From contig JBOEGQ010000005.1 in the NCBI GenBank assembly GCA_050633505.1, positions 1 through 64,000 on the forward strand: a DNA stretch of 64,000 nucleotides, written 5' to 3'. The position numbers were made by a program, and so were the translations under genes. Under the pieces are notes generated by a model. The model saw nothing but the letters and a program-made list of their open reading frames with translations, had not been told where the DNA came from and searched no databases. This document shows positions 46,901 through 56,000 of the stretch, piece after piece (the stretch's first letter is position 1; each line of letters starts with the position of its first letter). This DNA is from UBA1672 sp050633505. Its GTDB lineage: Bacteria > Pseudomonadota > Alphaproteobacteria > Micavibrionales > Micavibrionaceae.

Positions 46901-48710
46901 GTGGAGTGTCGAACTTGTCCTGAATGGAACAGTTGTAGATACCGTTACCACGGCGGCAGATGGGACATATACATTCACCAATGTATCTCCCGGATCAGGT
47001 TACGAAATTCGTTTCCGTGAGCCAAGTACAGGATTACTTTTCGGTAACGCAGTTACAAATGAGCAGGGGATCAATCCCGCCTCAGGCACGCGTGATACGG
47101 GCACGTCAACAATTAATGGCGGAACCAATGCAGGGAATCCTGCAGGTGCGGATACTGCGGCGGGTACAGGCACATTGAAAGATCTTCTTGTTCTTGCCGG
47201 TGATAATATTATTGAGCAATCCCTTCCTCTTGATCCGGCCGGTGTTGTTTATGATGCCGTGACACGTGTTCCTATTGCAGGTGCACAAGTTACAATTTCC
47301 GGGCCCGGCGGATTTAATCCGGCCACGCATCTTGTCAGTGGGCAAGGTACGGTAACAACGGGCAGTGATGGCTTTTACCAATTCCTGCTAACACCTACCG
47401 CGCCGATTGGGACATATACGTTGGCGATTACGACATATCCGGGTGGGTATGTTCCGGCGCCGTCGACCCTTATTCCTGTGTGTACCAATACATTGACTGT
47501 GAATGCGGTACCTGATCCGGCACTTGTTCATGATGAGGCAACTGCGCCTGATCTGGCATCACCTATTCATGATCCTGCGACGTGTCCGGCGGCAACGGCT
47601 GCACTTGCCCCTGCAAATCAGGCAAGCACACAACATTATTTTAGCTTTGTTTTGGATGCGACCACATCAGGAGATCTGGTTAACAATCATATCCCGCTTG
47701 ATCCGACAGGTGCAGGTGACATTGTTATTATTAAGACCAGCCCGATTGTCAGCGCAAGCATAGGGCAGCTTGTGCCCTATACCATCACCGCACGCAATAC
47801 ATCGACCAATAACTATACGGCACTTGATATCCTCGATACGATTCCTGCCGGATTTAAGTATGTGAAGGAAAGTGGCAGTTCCGAAGGGGTGAAGTTGGAG
47901 CCAACCGTGAACGGTCGTCTTGTTACCTGGGAAAATCAGACATTAAACGGGGGGGAGAGCAAGACGTATAAGCTGATCCTTGTTGTTGGATCAGGTGTGC
48001 AGCCGGGTGAATACACCAACCGTGCGCAGGTTCTATCTAATCCGGGGGGCGTAACGATTTCCAATATTGCTACGGCTGTGGTGCGTATTATTCCGGACCC
48101 TGTATTCGATTGCTCTGACATCATTGGCAAGGTTTTCGATGATGCGAACAGAAACGGATATCAGGATGATGGTGAGGTCGGTATTGCAAATGTTCGTGTG
48201 GCAACGGTCAATGGCTTGCTTGTCACAACAGATGATTACGGACGTTTCCATGTTGCCTGTGCAGACATCCCCGATGAAGAGCGCGGCAGTAACTTCCTCA
48301 TGAAGCTTGATGAGCGCACATTACCGACAGGTTATCGTGTCACAACGGAAAACCCCAGAGCAGTGCGCGTAACACGCGGTAAAATGACAAAGCTGAATTT
48401 TGGTGCGGCGATACACCGTGTTGTTCGCATCGATATGCAAGATAATGCCTTCATTCCTGATGAAATTGATCTGCATCCACAATGGCAAGAACAGATTATG
48501 ACCTTGCCGGAGCAACTCACCACCGGGCCCAGTGTGATCAGAATTGCTTATCAGGTGAAAAACGAAGGCGAAGATCTTGCGCGTAAACGTCTTAAAAACA
48601 TTGTTCAAATATTACGGGATGAGTGGGGTGACAAAGAATGTTGCCACGACATCATGATAGAAGAAGAGCTCGTGATGCCAGCTGTCCCGTTTGAAAAGGG
48701 AGAGAAGTAA
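40935..48710 (+). CDS. Giant secreted DUF11/SdrD-B repeat surface protein (adhesin), 2591 aa
   Basis: It starts with a Sec signal (hydrophobic CICFVITASYSSAAFA, cut before GLGAS). About ten immunoglobulin-like DUF11 repeats of some 115-140 aa follow (motifs VTDTLPAG, TTCxGG, PAxGxCTxxVxV, yxNTIxxGDV). From about residue 1450 come SdrD B/Cna-B-like domains (GRVFxDxNNNGxQNxxDxGI, DAxGNYTFxxLxAGTYSV), with another DUF11 domain near 1830 and 2290. The last about 100 residues (LHPQWQEQIMTLPEQ...) differ and may contact the outer-membrane partner. Ca2+-binding Asp/Asn loops are typical of SdrD B. There is no LPXTG, autotransporter barrel or dockerin. GGAG lies about 11 bp before the ATG; stop and next start overlap (TAATG). 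Confidence 0.85.
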   Translation: MSLRRIVRHLIQGCICFVITASYSSAAFAGLGASVTLVTGQPTSINPGETTQLEITLSNNNTAAAITGVAFSNLLPGTLPDGLRISGVASYNCTDPSVPSTSTGVGTLTAVDGTQTISLTGGVIPARDAGSSTDGTCTIIIPVTAGSSNGASATYNYEIVNGAVTGNDGGAVANSGAVNQSVNVLSIPLPTIDKSFGSSTLILGGNATTLTITIGNTSVVDLPNVNVTDTFPLLGGTPLIQVATPTNATTTCTGGGTPATFSPVAGGVSVSATGATVAAGETCTITVDVEARQTNGLYQTGFVNNTINGTTDFSNDLGLIPSNASAQVRTRSPLRVDKSFNNAAIASSQSDTFDVVFTNDGDASLVINSFTDSPIDGVGDLAYGLKTNGVPSMSCTGGGTPGTFARTTNDLGVTQTGNTTIAAGQSCTLTTNFTATAQTPNVPISFTNTIAEGAVGTVTPGIVSETTSASLLVSDELRVLKTVSPSNPAPGNPVQYTVEVQNWSSSAINNIETTDTFTNGQTFLTGTIGGIDFTPTLSGTGCVGLTVPSITGATSASLTIGTLPARINAFTPGSCTLTFWSMTDTTAGDGSAVSNTINAGDVCYNAGATCNGSASNTTSSSVDADTFTADKSFSPAGPLAENAISTMMFTLSNLSANPITAATLSDTLPAANSGSGQLRIATPPNAATTCSGGVITAVADSTSLTMNGATIPARASSGTGAAGTCTVQVDVIGAAGVYDNTTTIAGTQSFGDGTTDPIGPISSNTERITYTSSLSATKTFTPSSVSSGGMSTVIVRLSNGGDIALTGVNMTDPLPAGMILATPPNAQTTCAGTAVFTGNAGDSSVSVSGVEIAANGTCDVLFDVVATGAANWVNTIPAGNITADGGVENQTAVIGTLNFNAPTGITVAKATNPSTLTFPGQTSVLTVTLTNSTQAVTNLGFTDYFTIDGTSGAAANGMRISSTPNASTTCPGGVVSAMPDDTSFSLSGASLSASATCEVTVNVTSIVIGGITNFIPSGGVTTDQGLSNSGAATTSLTTQGNLGVTKKFTPNLIAPGDRSRLRITFFNPTAQPAADVSVTDNLPAGVVVPPSANPTTTCLGASVSTPTSAQVSVNGANIPAASGGVAETCYSEIDVTAAAAGDYTNTIPIGDVTGTIGGIPSQNSQPASDILYVKAPLTINKAIGGFTLDSGNPAGFTTGSASRAVGATAPLVISLTNSNTDPLTQASVTDVLPAGLVIAQTPSASTTCTNGVVNAPASSTTVTLTGATIPASGSCTFTVQVLSNITGTYVNTIAAGDVTTFEGVTNEEPTSAEIMISSPPSVAKEFSPSVIAAGGTSTMTIYLGNENDSAITLTSLFTDTLPTAPGNVLVAGTPNITKTCPGTVTASAGSGTITYANGATIPVGGCTISVDVTASTPGVHTNNISAGELQTDFGNNPDPANAELTVSTLGHISGRVFQDNNVIPNGTYEPATDSALPGISIELRSGATCSGGLLSTAITDAAGNYTFSLLSAGTYSVCQNAQPTDTTNGMTSAGTIIATNGSTGVVGTASNPTTTSSQIIAITLNNDGGSGETSGSINNNFAEIAPSTISGRVFFDENNNGIQNGADNGIDTVTIELLNSVNTVIATTTTDANGDYSFTGLLPDTYSVREPNQPANTNNGMTVAPAIDNGGTAGTPTGVGTLPSQISTIILPPNTDATGHNFAEIPYTRTIMGSVFFDYDNNATQNGVDYGIENVTLNLSGTDVNGTPVSTSTLTSTNGTYSFSSLPEGTYSITQSAQPTGTTNGTTTAGTTGGTASNPSATTSQIINIDLTGANTLSAGNDFPEIPITTPDLTIVKTHSPASFAAGSSTGIFTITPSNIGGADSTGTITITDTLPAGLTLASIPVGTDWSCSGSIGGSSFTCTTLAVISSSATGNDISFRVFTDAGATGQLLTNQAVISGGGEPPGFENNNTAMDTVGISTIATVSGTIWRDDNHDRQIDPGEELVEGWSVELVLNGTVVDTVTTAADGTYTFTNVSPGSGYEIRFREPSTGLLFGNAVTNEQGINPASGTRDTGTSTINGGTNAGNPAGADTAAGTGTLKDLLVLAGDNIIEQSLPLDPAGVVYDAVTRVPIAGAQVTISGPGGFNPATHLVSGQGTVTTGSDGFYQFLLTPTAPIGTYTLAITTYPGGYVPAPSTLIPVCTNTLTVNAVPDPALVHDEATAPDLASPIHDPATCPAATAALAPANQASTQHYFSFVLDATTSGDLVNNHIPLDPTGAGDIVIIKTSPIVSASIGQLVPYTITARNTSTNNYTALDILDTIPAGFKYVKESGSSEGVKLEPTVNGRLVTWENQTLNGGESKTYKLILVVGSGVQPGEYTNRAQVLSNPGGVTISNIATAVVRIIPDPVFDCSDIIGKVFDDANRNGYQDDGEVGIANVRVATVNGLLVTTDDYGRFHVACADIPDEERGSNFLMKLDERTLPTGYRVTTENPRAVRVTRGKMTKLNFGAAIHRVVRIDMQDNAFIPDEIDLHPQWQEQIMTLPEQLTTGPSVIRIAYQVKNEGEDLARKRLKNIVQILRDEWGDKECCHDIMIEEELVMPAVPFEKGEK

Positions 48711-51700
48711 TGAAAAACATCTACCTTTATAATACGGCTCTTGCTTTGCTTGCGATTTGCATTGTTCCATCATTTGCACTGGCGGAAAAAGCAGAAAGCC
48801 GTGCATGTAACGATAAGGGTTTCTGTGAGGCACCACAGCAAGTCGGAAAACAGGCACTGGATTCTGCATCAGAAGTGCGCAAGGTGAACCAAACCGCGCC
48901 TAGCGTCGAATATCGTAATACGGCAGATGAAGTGTTGGTTTTGTTTCAGCCGAATAAACGTGCGCAAGTCAATGTCGCGCATAAGGCGGATTTTTTCTCA
49001 TCAGGTGATCACACATTATCTGATCAAGAAAAACAAACGATAGATACCTTTATTACACGTATTGAAAATGCCGAAATTCGTGCGGTGCGTATAACCGGAC
49101 ACGCGGATGAACAGCTCTTTAAAGAAAATGCGAACAGCCCTTATTCAAATAATGAAGAGTTATCACTAGGGCGTGCACAACAGGCCGCAGAATATTTTAA
49201 AAGGGTCATTCAAAATCCCAATATTGCCATTAATGTTTCCGGTAAAGGGGCAAGTCAGCCGGTCATTACATGTGAAGAGCATACAGTCGGATCACAGGCT
49301 TATCAGGATTGTCTATCTCCAAATCGTCGTATCGAGATCAAAGTTTGGTATAAGGAAAAAACACCACCTGTTATCGCCTGTAAGGACAGACAACCAAGTG
49401 ATACAGGTCTTCCTTTCCGTATATCAATAGATGGAAACCCATTAAAATCTGGTGACACATCAAACAGTGCGGATGTTACACGGTGTAAGGATGTTGCCTT
49501 GGAAAAGGCGAATATTCAGGTGCGTTTCGATCCGTTAGAAGATACGCAGGCCTTGAATGTTACGGCTTATCCGCAAAATGTTGTGCGGGGTGAAACGGTT
49601 AGTTTTACACCATATTCCAATTACAGCTATTACATCCATAAGGCCGAAATTCGGATATTTGAAGAAGGCGCATCTATTCAGGCACAGCCATTGGCCGTTG
49701 TTGATTTAAATACGACCCTTGAAAAGGAAGCACGCTGGCAAGCACCTCTTGGGTCAGATCAACGGGAATTACAATATTTGTTGCGTGTTTATGATGATAA
49801 GGGACGTTTTGATGAGACAGAGGCGATATCCTTGCACCTGTTAGATAAAAGTCGCCCTGTTGATGATCAGGATAGTGAAGAGCGTGAGAAGTTGATCGGA
49901 TATGGTGAAAACCGTTTGGCTCTTAAAAATATTCCGGTGTCAGGTGGTATTGTGACAATAAATGGTGATCATGTTCCAAAAGGAACACAGGTCAAAACCA
50001 TGGGCGCGCGTGTGCCCGTCGATGCCAATGGCCGTTTTGCGTACAGACAAATTCTGCCGGCAGGAAATCATACGATAGAAATTGAAACACTTAACCCGAA
50101 TGGCACAAAGGCGGAGTTCACACGATCTCTTTATATTCCTGATCAAGATTGGTTTTATATCGGGTTGGCAGACCTCACCATTGGTAAGAATAAAGTAGAA
50201 GGGCCTGCACAGCTTGTCACAGGGGATAACAGCAAACGATACGATGGCGATGCGTATGTAGATGGCCGTCTTGCATTCTATGCCAAGGGCAAAATAAAGG
50301 GTGTGTGGCTGCTTAGTGCCAGTGCGGATACCAAAGAACAACCAATTGAAGATCTATTTTCCAATTTCACCAGTAAAGATCCGCGCAATCTTTTAAAGCG
50401 CATAGATCCGAATAAATATTATCAGGTCTATGGTGATGATTCGACAACGATTGAAGATGCACCAACGCAGGGGAAATTCTATGTGAGGCTGGAAAACGAA
50501 GAATCTCATGTCATGTGGGGTAATTTCCAAACGAAGATCACAGGTACTGACCTTCTAAATCATAGTCGTACACTATATGGCGCAAATGCAGAATATGTTA
50601 GTCCCGAAGTGACAACGTATGGTGAGCATAAAACAGAAGTAAATGCCTATGCCGCGGATCCGGGGTCTATATCGTCATTGGAAGAGCACCGCGGAACGGG
50701 CGGGTCGCTCTATTACTTACGTGGGCAGGATGTTGTCGTTGGTTCAGAACAGTTACGCGTAGAAATTCGAGATCGCGATTCCGGTATCGTGTTGAGTACC
50801 CAGTACCTGACATATGGACAAGATTACGAAGTTAACTATACCCAAGGGCGGGTGATCTTGCGCGAACCGTTAAGCTCAACCTCAAACAATAATACGATTG
50901 TACAGACAGGGGCTTTATCAGGTAATCCGGTTTATCTTGTGGCGGGATATGAATTCACGCCAAGCGCCACTGAGATTAATAACCTCAGTAAAGGTGGGCG
51001 TGTAAGCCATTGGGTGAATGATAATTTACGTGTTGGTGTAACCGCCTATGATCAAGATGGTTCGGGTCTGGATCAAACCTTAACGGGTGCGGATATTACG
51101 GCGCGTTATAAACCCGGTACATATATAAAACTTGAAACGGCACGATCAAGAGATGCGGGCAATGGTTCCCTGTCTTCTGTTGATGGTGGTTTTAGTTTCA
51201 ACGACATAGATCAGACGACAACGGATAATATTGAATCTGATGCTTATCGCGCTGAAATTGCGGTTGATCTTGCCGAAGTTACGGATGGTGAACATGAAGG
51301 CACGATCAGTGCCTATACGCTCAACCGTGAAGACGGCTTCTCTGCGCCGGGGCAGCTTACCAGTGAAGATATTCTTCAGCATGGATTAACAGCCAGTATC
51401 CCGATTTCAGAGGATACAACATTAGGCGCGAAGGCTGATTATAAGTCGGGAAGTGAAACAGGTGATATAACCGCTGTAGAAGTATTGGCTAGTCATCAGC
51501 TAAACCCCGAAAGAGAGGTCACACTTGCGGTGCGTCATGATGATCGTAATATTACAGATAGCGCAGGCGGGAACAGTGAAATACTTTCTGAAACGGGGCA
51601 GCGCACCGATGTTGCATTAAAATATCTCTATGCGCCTTTGACAGAAGAAGGAGAGAAAGCACGTTATGAAGTCTATAGCCTTATGCAAGGTACGATTAGC

Positions 51701-52861
51701 AAAACGGGTAACCGTGAACGCAATAATCGTATCGGGGCAGGGGGACGTTATGATGTAAATGATCGCATCGGTCTAACCGCCGAGGCCACAACCGGTAATC
51801 AAGGTTGGGGCGGACAAGTCGGGATTGATTATGCCCATTCTGATCGTACAAGCTATTACGCAAATTACCTAATCGATACAGATCGTAGTGATCTTGGTGC
51901 ACGTGGGAAAAGCTCAAACCTGACTGTGGGTGCGAAATCCCGATATTCTGACAGCCTGTCTGTTTTCGCAGAAGAACGCCATCAAACGTTTGATAATGAT
52001 TCCTCTAGCCTCATTCATTCCTTTGGTCTTGATCTTGCGGCAAGTGACCATTGGACATGGGGCGGACGTTTTGAAAACGGTACGATTTCCGATACTTCTT
52101 CGGGGGATATAGATCGTACCGCCATTTCCCTGTCATCTGGTTATCATAACGATAAAACAAAATATGGTGGGACAATTGAATTGCGATTAGAAGATGGTGG
52201 CACGGGTGGTGACCGCACATCGTGGCTTGTCAGTAATAATCTGTCTTATCAAGTTGTTCCTGATTGGCGCATGCTTGCCGATCTTGATTTCGCCATTAGT
52301 GAGTCGGGTCTAAGCAGTAATTTGGATGCTGACTTTATTGAATTGGGTCTTGGATATGCTTATCGTCCGATTGATAATGATCGCCTTAATGCGTTGTTGC
52401 GTTATGAATATTTGCAGGATTTAGCCAGTCCCGGTCAACTTGACGGGAGTGCGTCAAATGCCGCAAATGATTATGAGCAGCGCAGTCACGTTTTCTCGGT
52501 CGATGCAATTTATGATCTTACACCCAAATGGGCAGTCGGTGGTAAGGTTGGGTATCGCTTTGGTGAAATACGTGACACAACGATCGAAGGTTCTGACTTC
52601 TTCGATTCTCAGGCATTCTTGCTTATCGGTCGTGCAGATTGGCACGTGGTTAAGAAATGGGATGTAACAGGTGAGTTAAGATATCTGGAGGCATCCGAAG
52701 CTGAGGATGCCAGAGCAGGTGCGCTTCTTGCCGCGTATCGGCACTTTAACCAGCATATGAAGGCAGGGGTCGGGTATAATTTTACCGATTTCTCTGACGA
52801 TTTAACGGATCTGGATTATGAAAGCAGAGGCCCGTTCATTAATGTGGTTGGGAAGTTCTAA
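48710..52861 (+). CDS. OmpA-domain outer-membrane beta-barrel partner of the giant adhesin
   Basis: The 1383-aa protein has a signal peptide ending SFALA-EK (residue 25). An OmpA/MotB-like peptidoglycan-binding domain spans about 75-215 (RITGHADEQ with D133; SPNRRIEIKVW with R207). Beta-sandwich domains follow (HVPKGTQVKTMGARVPVD...). From about 700 to the end comes a run of amphipathic strands with alternating aromatics ending in a C-terminal Phe (GPFINVVGKF), the BAM recognition residue. It would anchor the adhesin to the cell surface and tie it to peptidoglycan. Start and previous stop overlap by one base, so translation is coupled. OmpA at the N-terminal side of a barrel is unusual compared with E. 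coli OmpA. Confidence 0.8.
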   Translation: MKNIYLYNTALALLAICIVPSFALAEKAESRACNDKGFCEAPQQVGKQALDSASEVRKVNQTAPSVEYRNTADEVLVLFQPNKRAQVNVAHKADFFSSGDHTLSDQEKQTIDTFITRIENAEIRAVRITGHADEQLFKENANSPYSNNEELSLGRAQQAAEYFKRVIQNPNIAINVSGKGASQPVITCEEHTVGSQAYQDCLSPNRRIEIKVWYKEKTPPVIACKDRQPSDTGLPFRISIDGNPLKSGDTSNSADVTRCKDVALEKANIQVRFDPLEDTQALNVTAYPQNVVRGETVSFTPYSNYSYYIHKAEIRIFEEGASIQAQPLAVVDLNTTLEKEARWQAPLGSDQRELQYLLRVYDDKGRFDETEAISLHLLDKSRPVDDQDSEEREKLIGYGENRLALKNIPVSGGIVTINGDHVPKGTQVKTMGARVPVDANGRFAYRQILPAGNHTIEIETLNPNGTKAEFTRSLYIPDQDWFYIGLADLTIGKNKVEGPAQLVTGDNSKRYDGDAYVDGRLAFYAKGKIKGVWLLSASADTKEQPIEDLFSNFTSKDPRNLLKRIDPNKYYQVYGDDSTTIEDAPTQGKFYVRLENEESHVMWGNFQTKITGTDLLNHSRTLYGANAEYVSPEVTTYGEHKTEVNAYAADPGSISSLEEHRGTGGSLYYLRGQDVVVGSEQLRVEIRDRDSGIVLSTQYLTYGQDYEVNYTQGRVILREPLSSTSNNNTIVQTGALSGNPVYLVAGYEFTPSATEINNLSKGGRVSHWVNDNLRVGVTAYDQDGSGLDQTLTGADITARYKPGTYIKLETARSRDAGNGSLSSVDGGFSFNDIDQTTTDNIESDAYRAEIAVDLAEVTDGEHEGTISAYTLNREDGFSAPGQLTSEDILQHGLTASIPISEDTTLGAKADYKSGSETGDITAVEVLASHQLNPEREVTLAVRHDDRNITDSAGGNSEILSETGQRTDVALKYLYAPLTEEGEKARYEVYSLMQGTISKTGNRERNNRIGAGGRYDVNDRIGLTAEATTGNQGWGGQVGIDYAHSDRTSYYANYLIDTDRSDLGARGKSSNLTVGAKSRYSDSLSVFAEERHQTFDNDSSSLIHSFGLDLAASDHWTWGGRFENGTISDTSSGDIDRTAISLSSGYHNDKTKYGGTIELRLEDGGTGGDRTSWLVSNNLSYQVVPDWRMLADLDFAISESGLSSNLDADFIELGLGYAYRPIDNDRLNALLRYEYLQDLASPGQLDGSASNAANDYEQRSHVFSVDAIYDLTPKWAVGGKVGYRFGEIRDTTIEGSDFFDSQAFLLIGRADWHVVKKWDVTGELRYLEASEAEDARAGALLAAYRHFNQHMKAGVGYNFTDFSDDLTDLDYESRGPFINVVGKF

Positions 52862-52971
52862 ACCGGTGCAAAATTTTGTGATGGTACCGAGGTAAGAAAC
52901 CCCCAATTAGTTTTGAATGCTTAAAAGCAGAAAGTATGAAATTGAGGGTGTTCTCTCAGGCACTCGATTCT

Positions 52972-53000
52972 TTGCAAAAAAAGTGTGTTTCCTATAAAAT
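52972..53000 (+). promoter_or_regulatory. Sigma70-type promoter upstream of the 1225-aa repeat protein
   Basis: TTGCAA (52972-52977), 17 bp, TAAAAT (52995-53000). The start codon is 41 bp downstream. A TATAAA overlaps the -10. This is the clearest -35/-10 pair in the gap between the barrel gene and the next gene. A long-range inverted repeat (ACCCCCAATT at 52898-52907 with AATTGAGGGT at 52940-52949) sits just upstream and may end the barrel mRNA. Confidence 0.55.
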
Positions 53001-53040
53001 AAGCTTAGCATAAAAATAATAGCGTTTAGGGTGATATAAA

Positions 53041-56000
53041 TTGGGGTTATTTGACAGGATAAAAGAACGGCTGAATGCTGATAATAAGTTGGAAAACAAC
53101 GGGGTTCAAGCCGTTGATCGGCCGGTATCATACAATCCTGATCGAGATGAAAAAATAGCAAATCTTATTATCGATAAGGCCAGACAGGGACAAGTCGGCG
53201 ATTCTGAGATTATGCAGATTCCTGTTAAAAATATGGATTTGCAAACTAAAGAAGCAATAATGAAGCAACTGCAAGCGGATGGCTTTGAGGTGATGGATCG
53301 CCCCAATGGTTCTACAGGCCCAAATATCCGTATATATGCCTCTCATGAGCAATTTTCAGGCTACAAGCACCAGATCAGTCAGGAAACCACCCCTCCTAAA
53401 GTTAATGCACCCGGATCAGATGACCAGTATTTAAGGCTTGTTGATGATGAAATCGCAAAAGCAAAATCCGTTTTGGAAAACTGGAATGATAGCGCGGATG
53501 AAATCCAAGAAGTAAGGCAACTAGAACGCCCAACACAGGTCATCATGCATAATGAAGATTTGTTAAATCGGGGATATTATGCGGGTCAAGCCACGGAAGG
53601 CTATAATCGGCTTTTAAGTGCTTTTAAGATTTTGAATGAAGATGATCTCTCACCTGCACAAAACAGGGCTTTGGAAAGAGCATTGGAAGTGCAAGATAAC
53701 TTGCGCAAAGATGCTGCGATTTATGGTGACCGTCCAACTGGGGAAGGTGCCAACCGTTATTTGGATTCTAAAATGGATCAACTTGCGAAAACAGGTGAGA
53801 CTTACATGGTTTCAGGCCATAAAAGCCATTTTAATGTAACACGGATCCAAAAACAAACAGATGGTAGCTATACATATACGCTATATGATTCAGGACATGA
53901 AACACAAGTTGTTGGCAAGCAAGATGGGCGCCTCATGGCGAATGCGGTTCGAGAGCATGTCATAAAGCCCAACGCCGACATCCGCAGCCTCATCGAGGCT
54001 GATATGCAAAAAAGATCAAGTGACAGCGCGGGTAGTGAGTATAAGCAATCCAAAAATTTTATTGAAGGAAGTTTGAAACAACCGCCTGTGCGAACAGTCG
54101 AAGAGTTTGCACAAAGACGAGGGAATTGTACTACACGTGGGCAACGCATTATGGTGTCAGACATTGTACAAGATAATCAATTATCAGAAAAAATTTACAA
54201 TTTCCTCAATGGTGCAAACGGTACAAGCGATGCCGATATCAAGCATGCTATTGAGAATAGAATTGAAGAGCTTGAAAAGATCCGTGATGAGGGGCAACGC
54301 GTTATACCGATTGCGGCCGAAAGGCAGCTTAGCCCAGAACAATACGTCAAAGCGAATAACGCGGATAACTATCAGCATGTTCGAATTGGTTTAGATAACG
54401 GTGAGCGCATGGATGCCTACCGAACAGCTCCGGGGCTGTTCTCAAAAGATGAACTCGACATATTGCAGAAAACTCTACAACGTAACGGAACTGATGCCAA
54501 TGTCCGTGAAAGTGTCAGTAGCCCTGGACAGTATTATCTTTATGTAGATCCACAGAACGCAGAAAGTCTTCACACATCTTTAAAACAGGATTTACAAAGG
54601 TATCAACAAAACAATCACCTTACACCTGATACGCCAAATCGTACGAACAATGTATCTGATCTCATTGTAAATAATGCAGAAGGCATGGAAGCCGGTGGTC
54701 GGGAAATCGTAAAGATTTCTACGGATGGAATGAATGAACAAGTTAAAGCAGATCTGATTGCCAAGTTACAACAAGATGGCTTTGAAGTGACAGATCGCCC
54801 TCATGGCTCAACGGGTCCGAATATTCGTATCCATGCTTCACATGATAAATTTGCACAATATCAACAACATGTGCTCAATGATGCTATTGCACCTAAACCG
54901 AGGCCAAATCTATCGCAAATCATTGTGAATAATGCAGAAGGTATGGAAGCCGGTGGTCAGGAAATCATGAAGATTTCTACGGATGGAATGGATAAACAGG
55001 TAAAAGCAGATCTGATTGCCAAGTTACAGCAAGATGGCTTTGATGTTACAGACCGTCCCAATGGCTCAACGGGGCCGAATATTCGTATCCATGCTTCACA
55101 TGATGAATTTGCGCAATATCAACACCGTATTAATCCCAACAATGCGCGTGTATTTTCATTGGATGAAGTGCGCCAGCGCCGAGATGCAAATGCGGGCAGA
55201 TTATCATCTTCTGCACCTTCTTCTTCACAAGGTGGAATATCCAACAATTCCAGCATGTCTGATACCCCAATGAGAGAAGCGCCACAATATACTCCATCTT
55301 CTGATAGGGCGGCTGTTGTTGCCAGCCTTGATAATGGAGGAGGGGGGAATGCTTCTTCGGAGATCAAGCGTGGGCAGGCAAGTACAAATGACGGATCTGT
55401 AGAGAATGGTAGTGCAGCTGTTCAACTTGATCCGTTGGATATACTTAATGATCAACCTTTGCCAAGTGAAACGGATGTTCCTGACATTCAGGAGACTATA
55501 GGCACAGAATCCGTTGTAGATAATGATGCACCTGCTGCAAATGAAACATTACCTCCGCCTGATAACGTAGAACCGATCACTGGAAGTGATGCATCCGCAG
55601 ATACAGAAAATGCGCAATCGGCACAAACTGATACAAATGAAGCAGACATAAAGCAAACAAATACGCCGGATGACCCATCTGCGAAAATGACAAAGGTTAC
55701 CGCTATTGGTGCCAGCGGAGCAGGTGTCGGACTTGGTATTGTTGGATTAACTGCTGCGATTAAGAGTGGAGATAATGTCGGCATAGCAGTTTCTGGCGTG
55801 GATGTCGCGGTGAGCTCTGGTGATGCAATTTTAGATGGCGCATCTGCTGCAGGCAAAAATGTTTCAAATGCACTTCGCGGTGCAGCGATCAAAGCGAATG
55901 TTCTTGTCACTGTAGTGGACGGGGTTTACCAAATTTCGCAAGAAGAGGGTTTAGAGAATAAAGCTGCCAGAACGGGTGCCGTTGCCTTGACGACAGGAAC

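Noticed and set aside
41000..48600. Long antisense and alternative-frame ORFs in the adhesin (for example 41978-42724 and 46121-46822, minus strand)
   Set aside because: They mirror the Thr/Gly/Ala-rich repeat coding of the plus strand (Val/Pro-rich shadows), without ribosome binding sites or recognisable domains.
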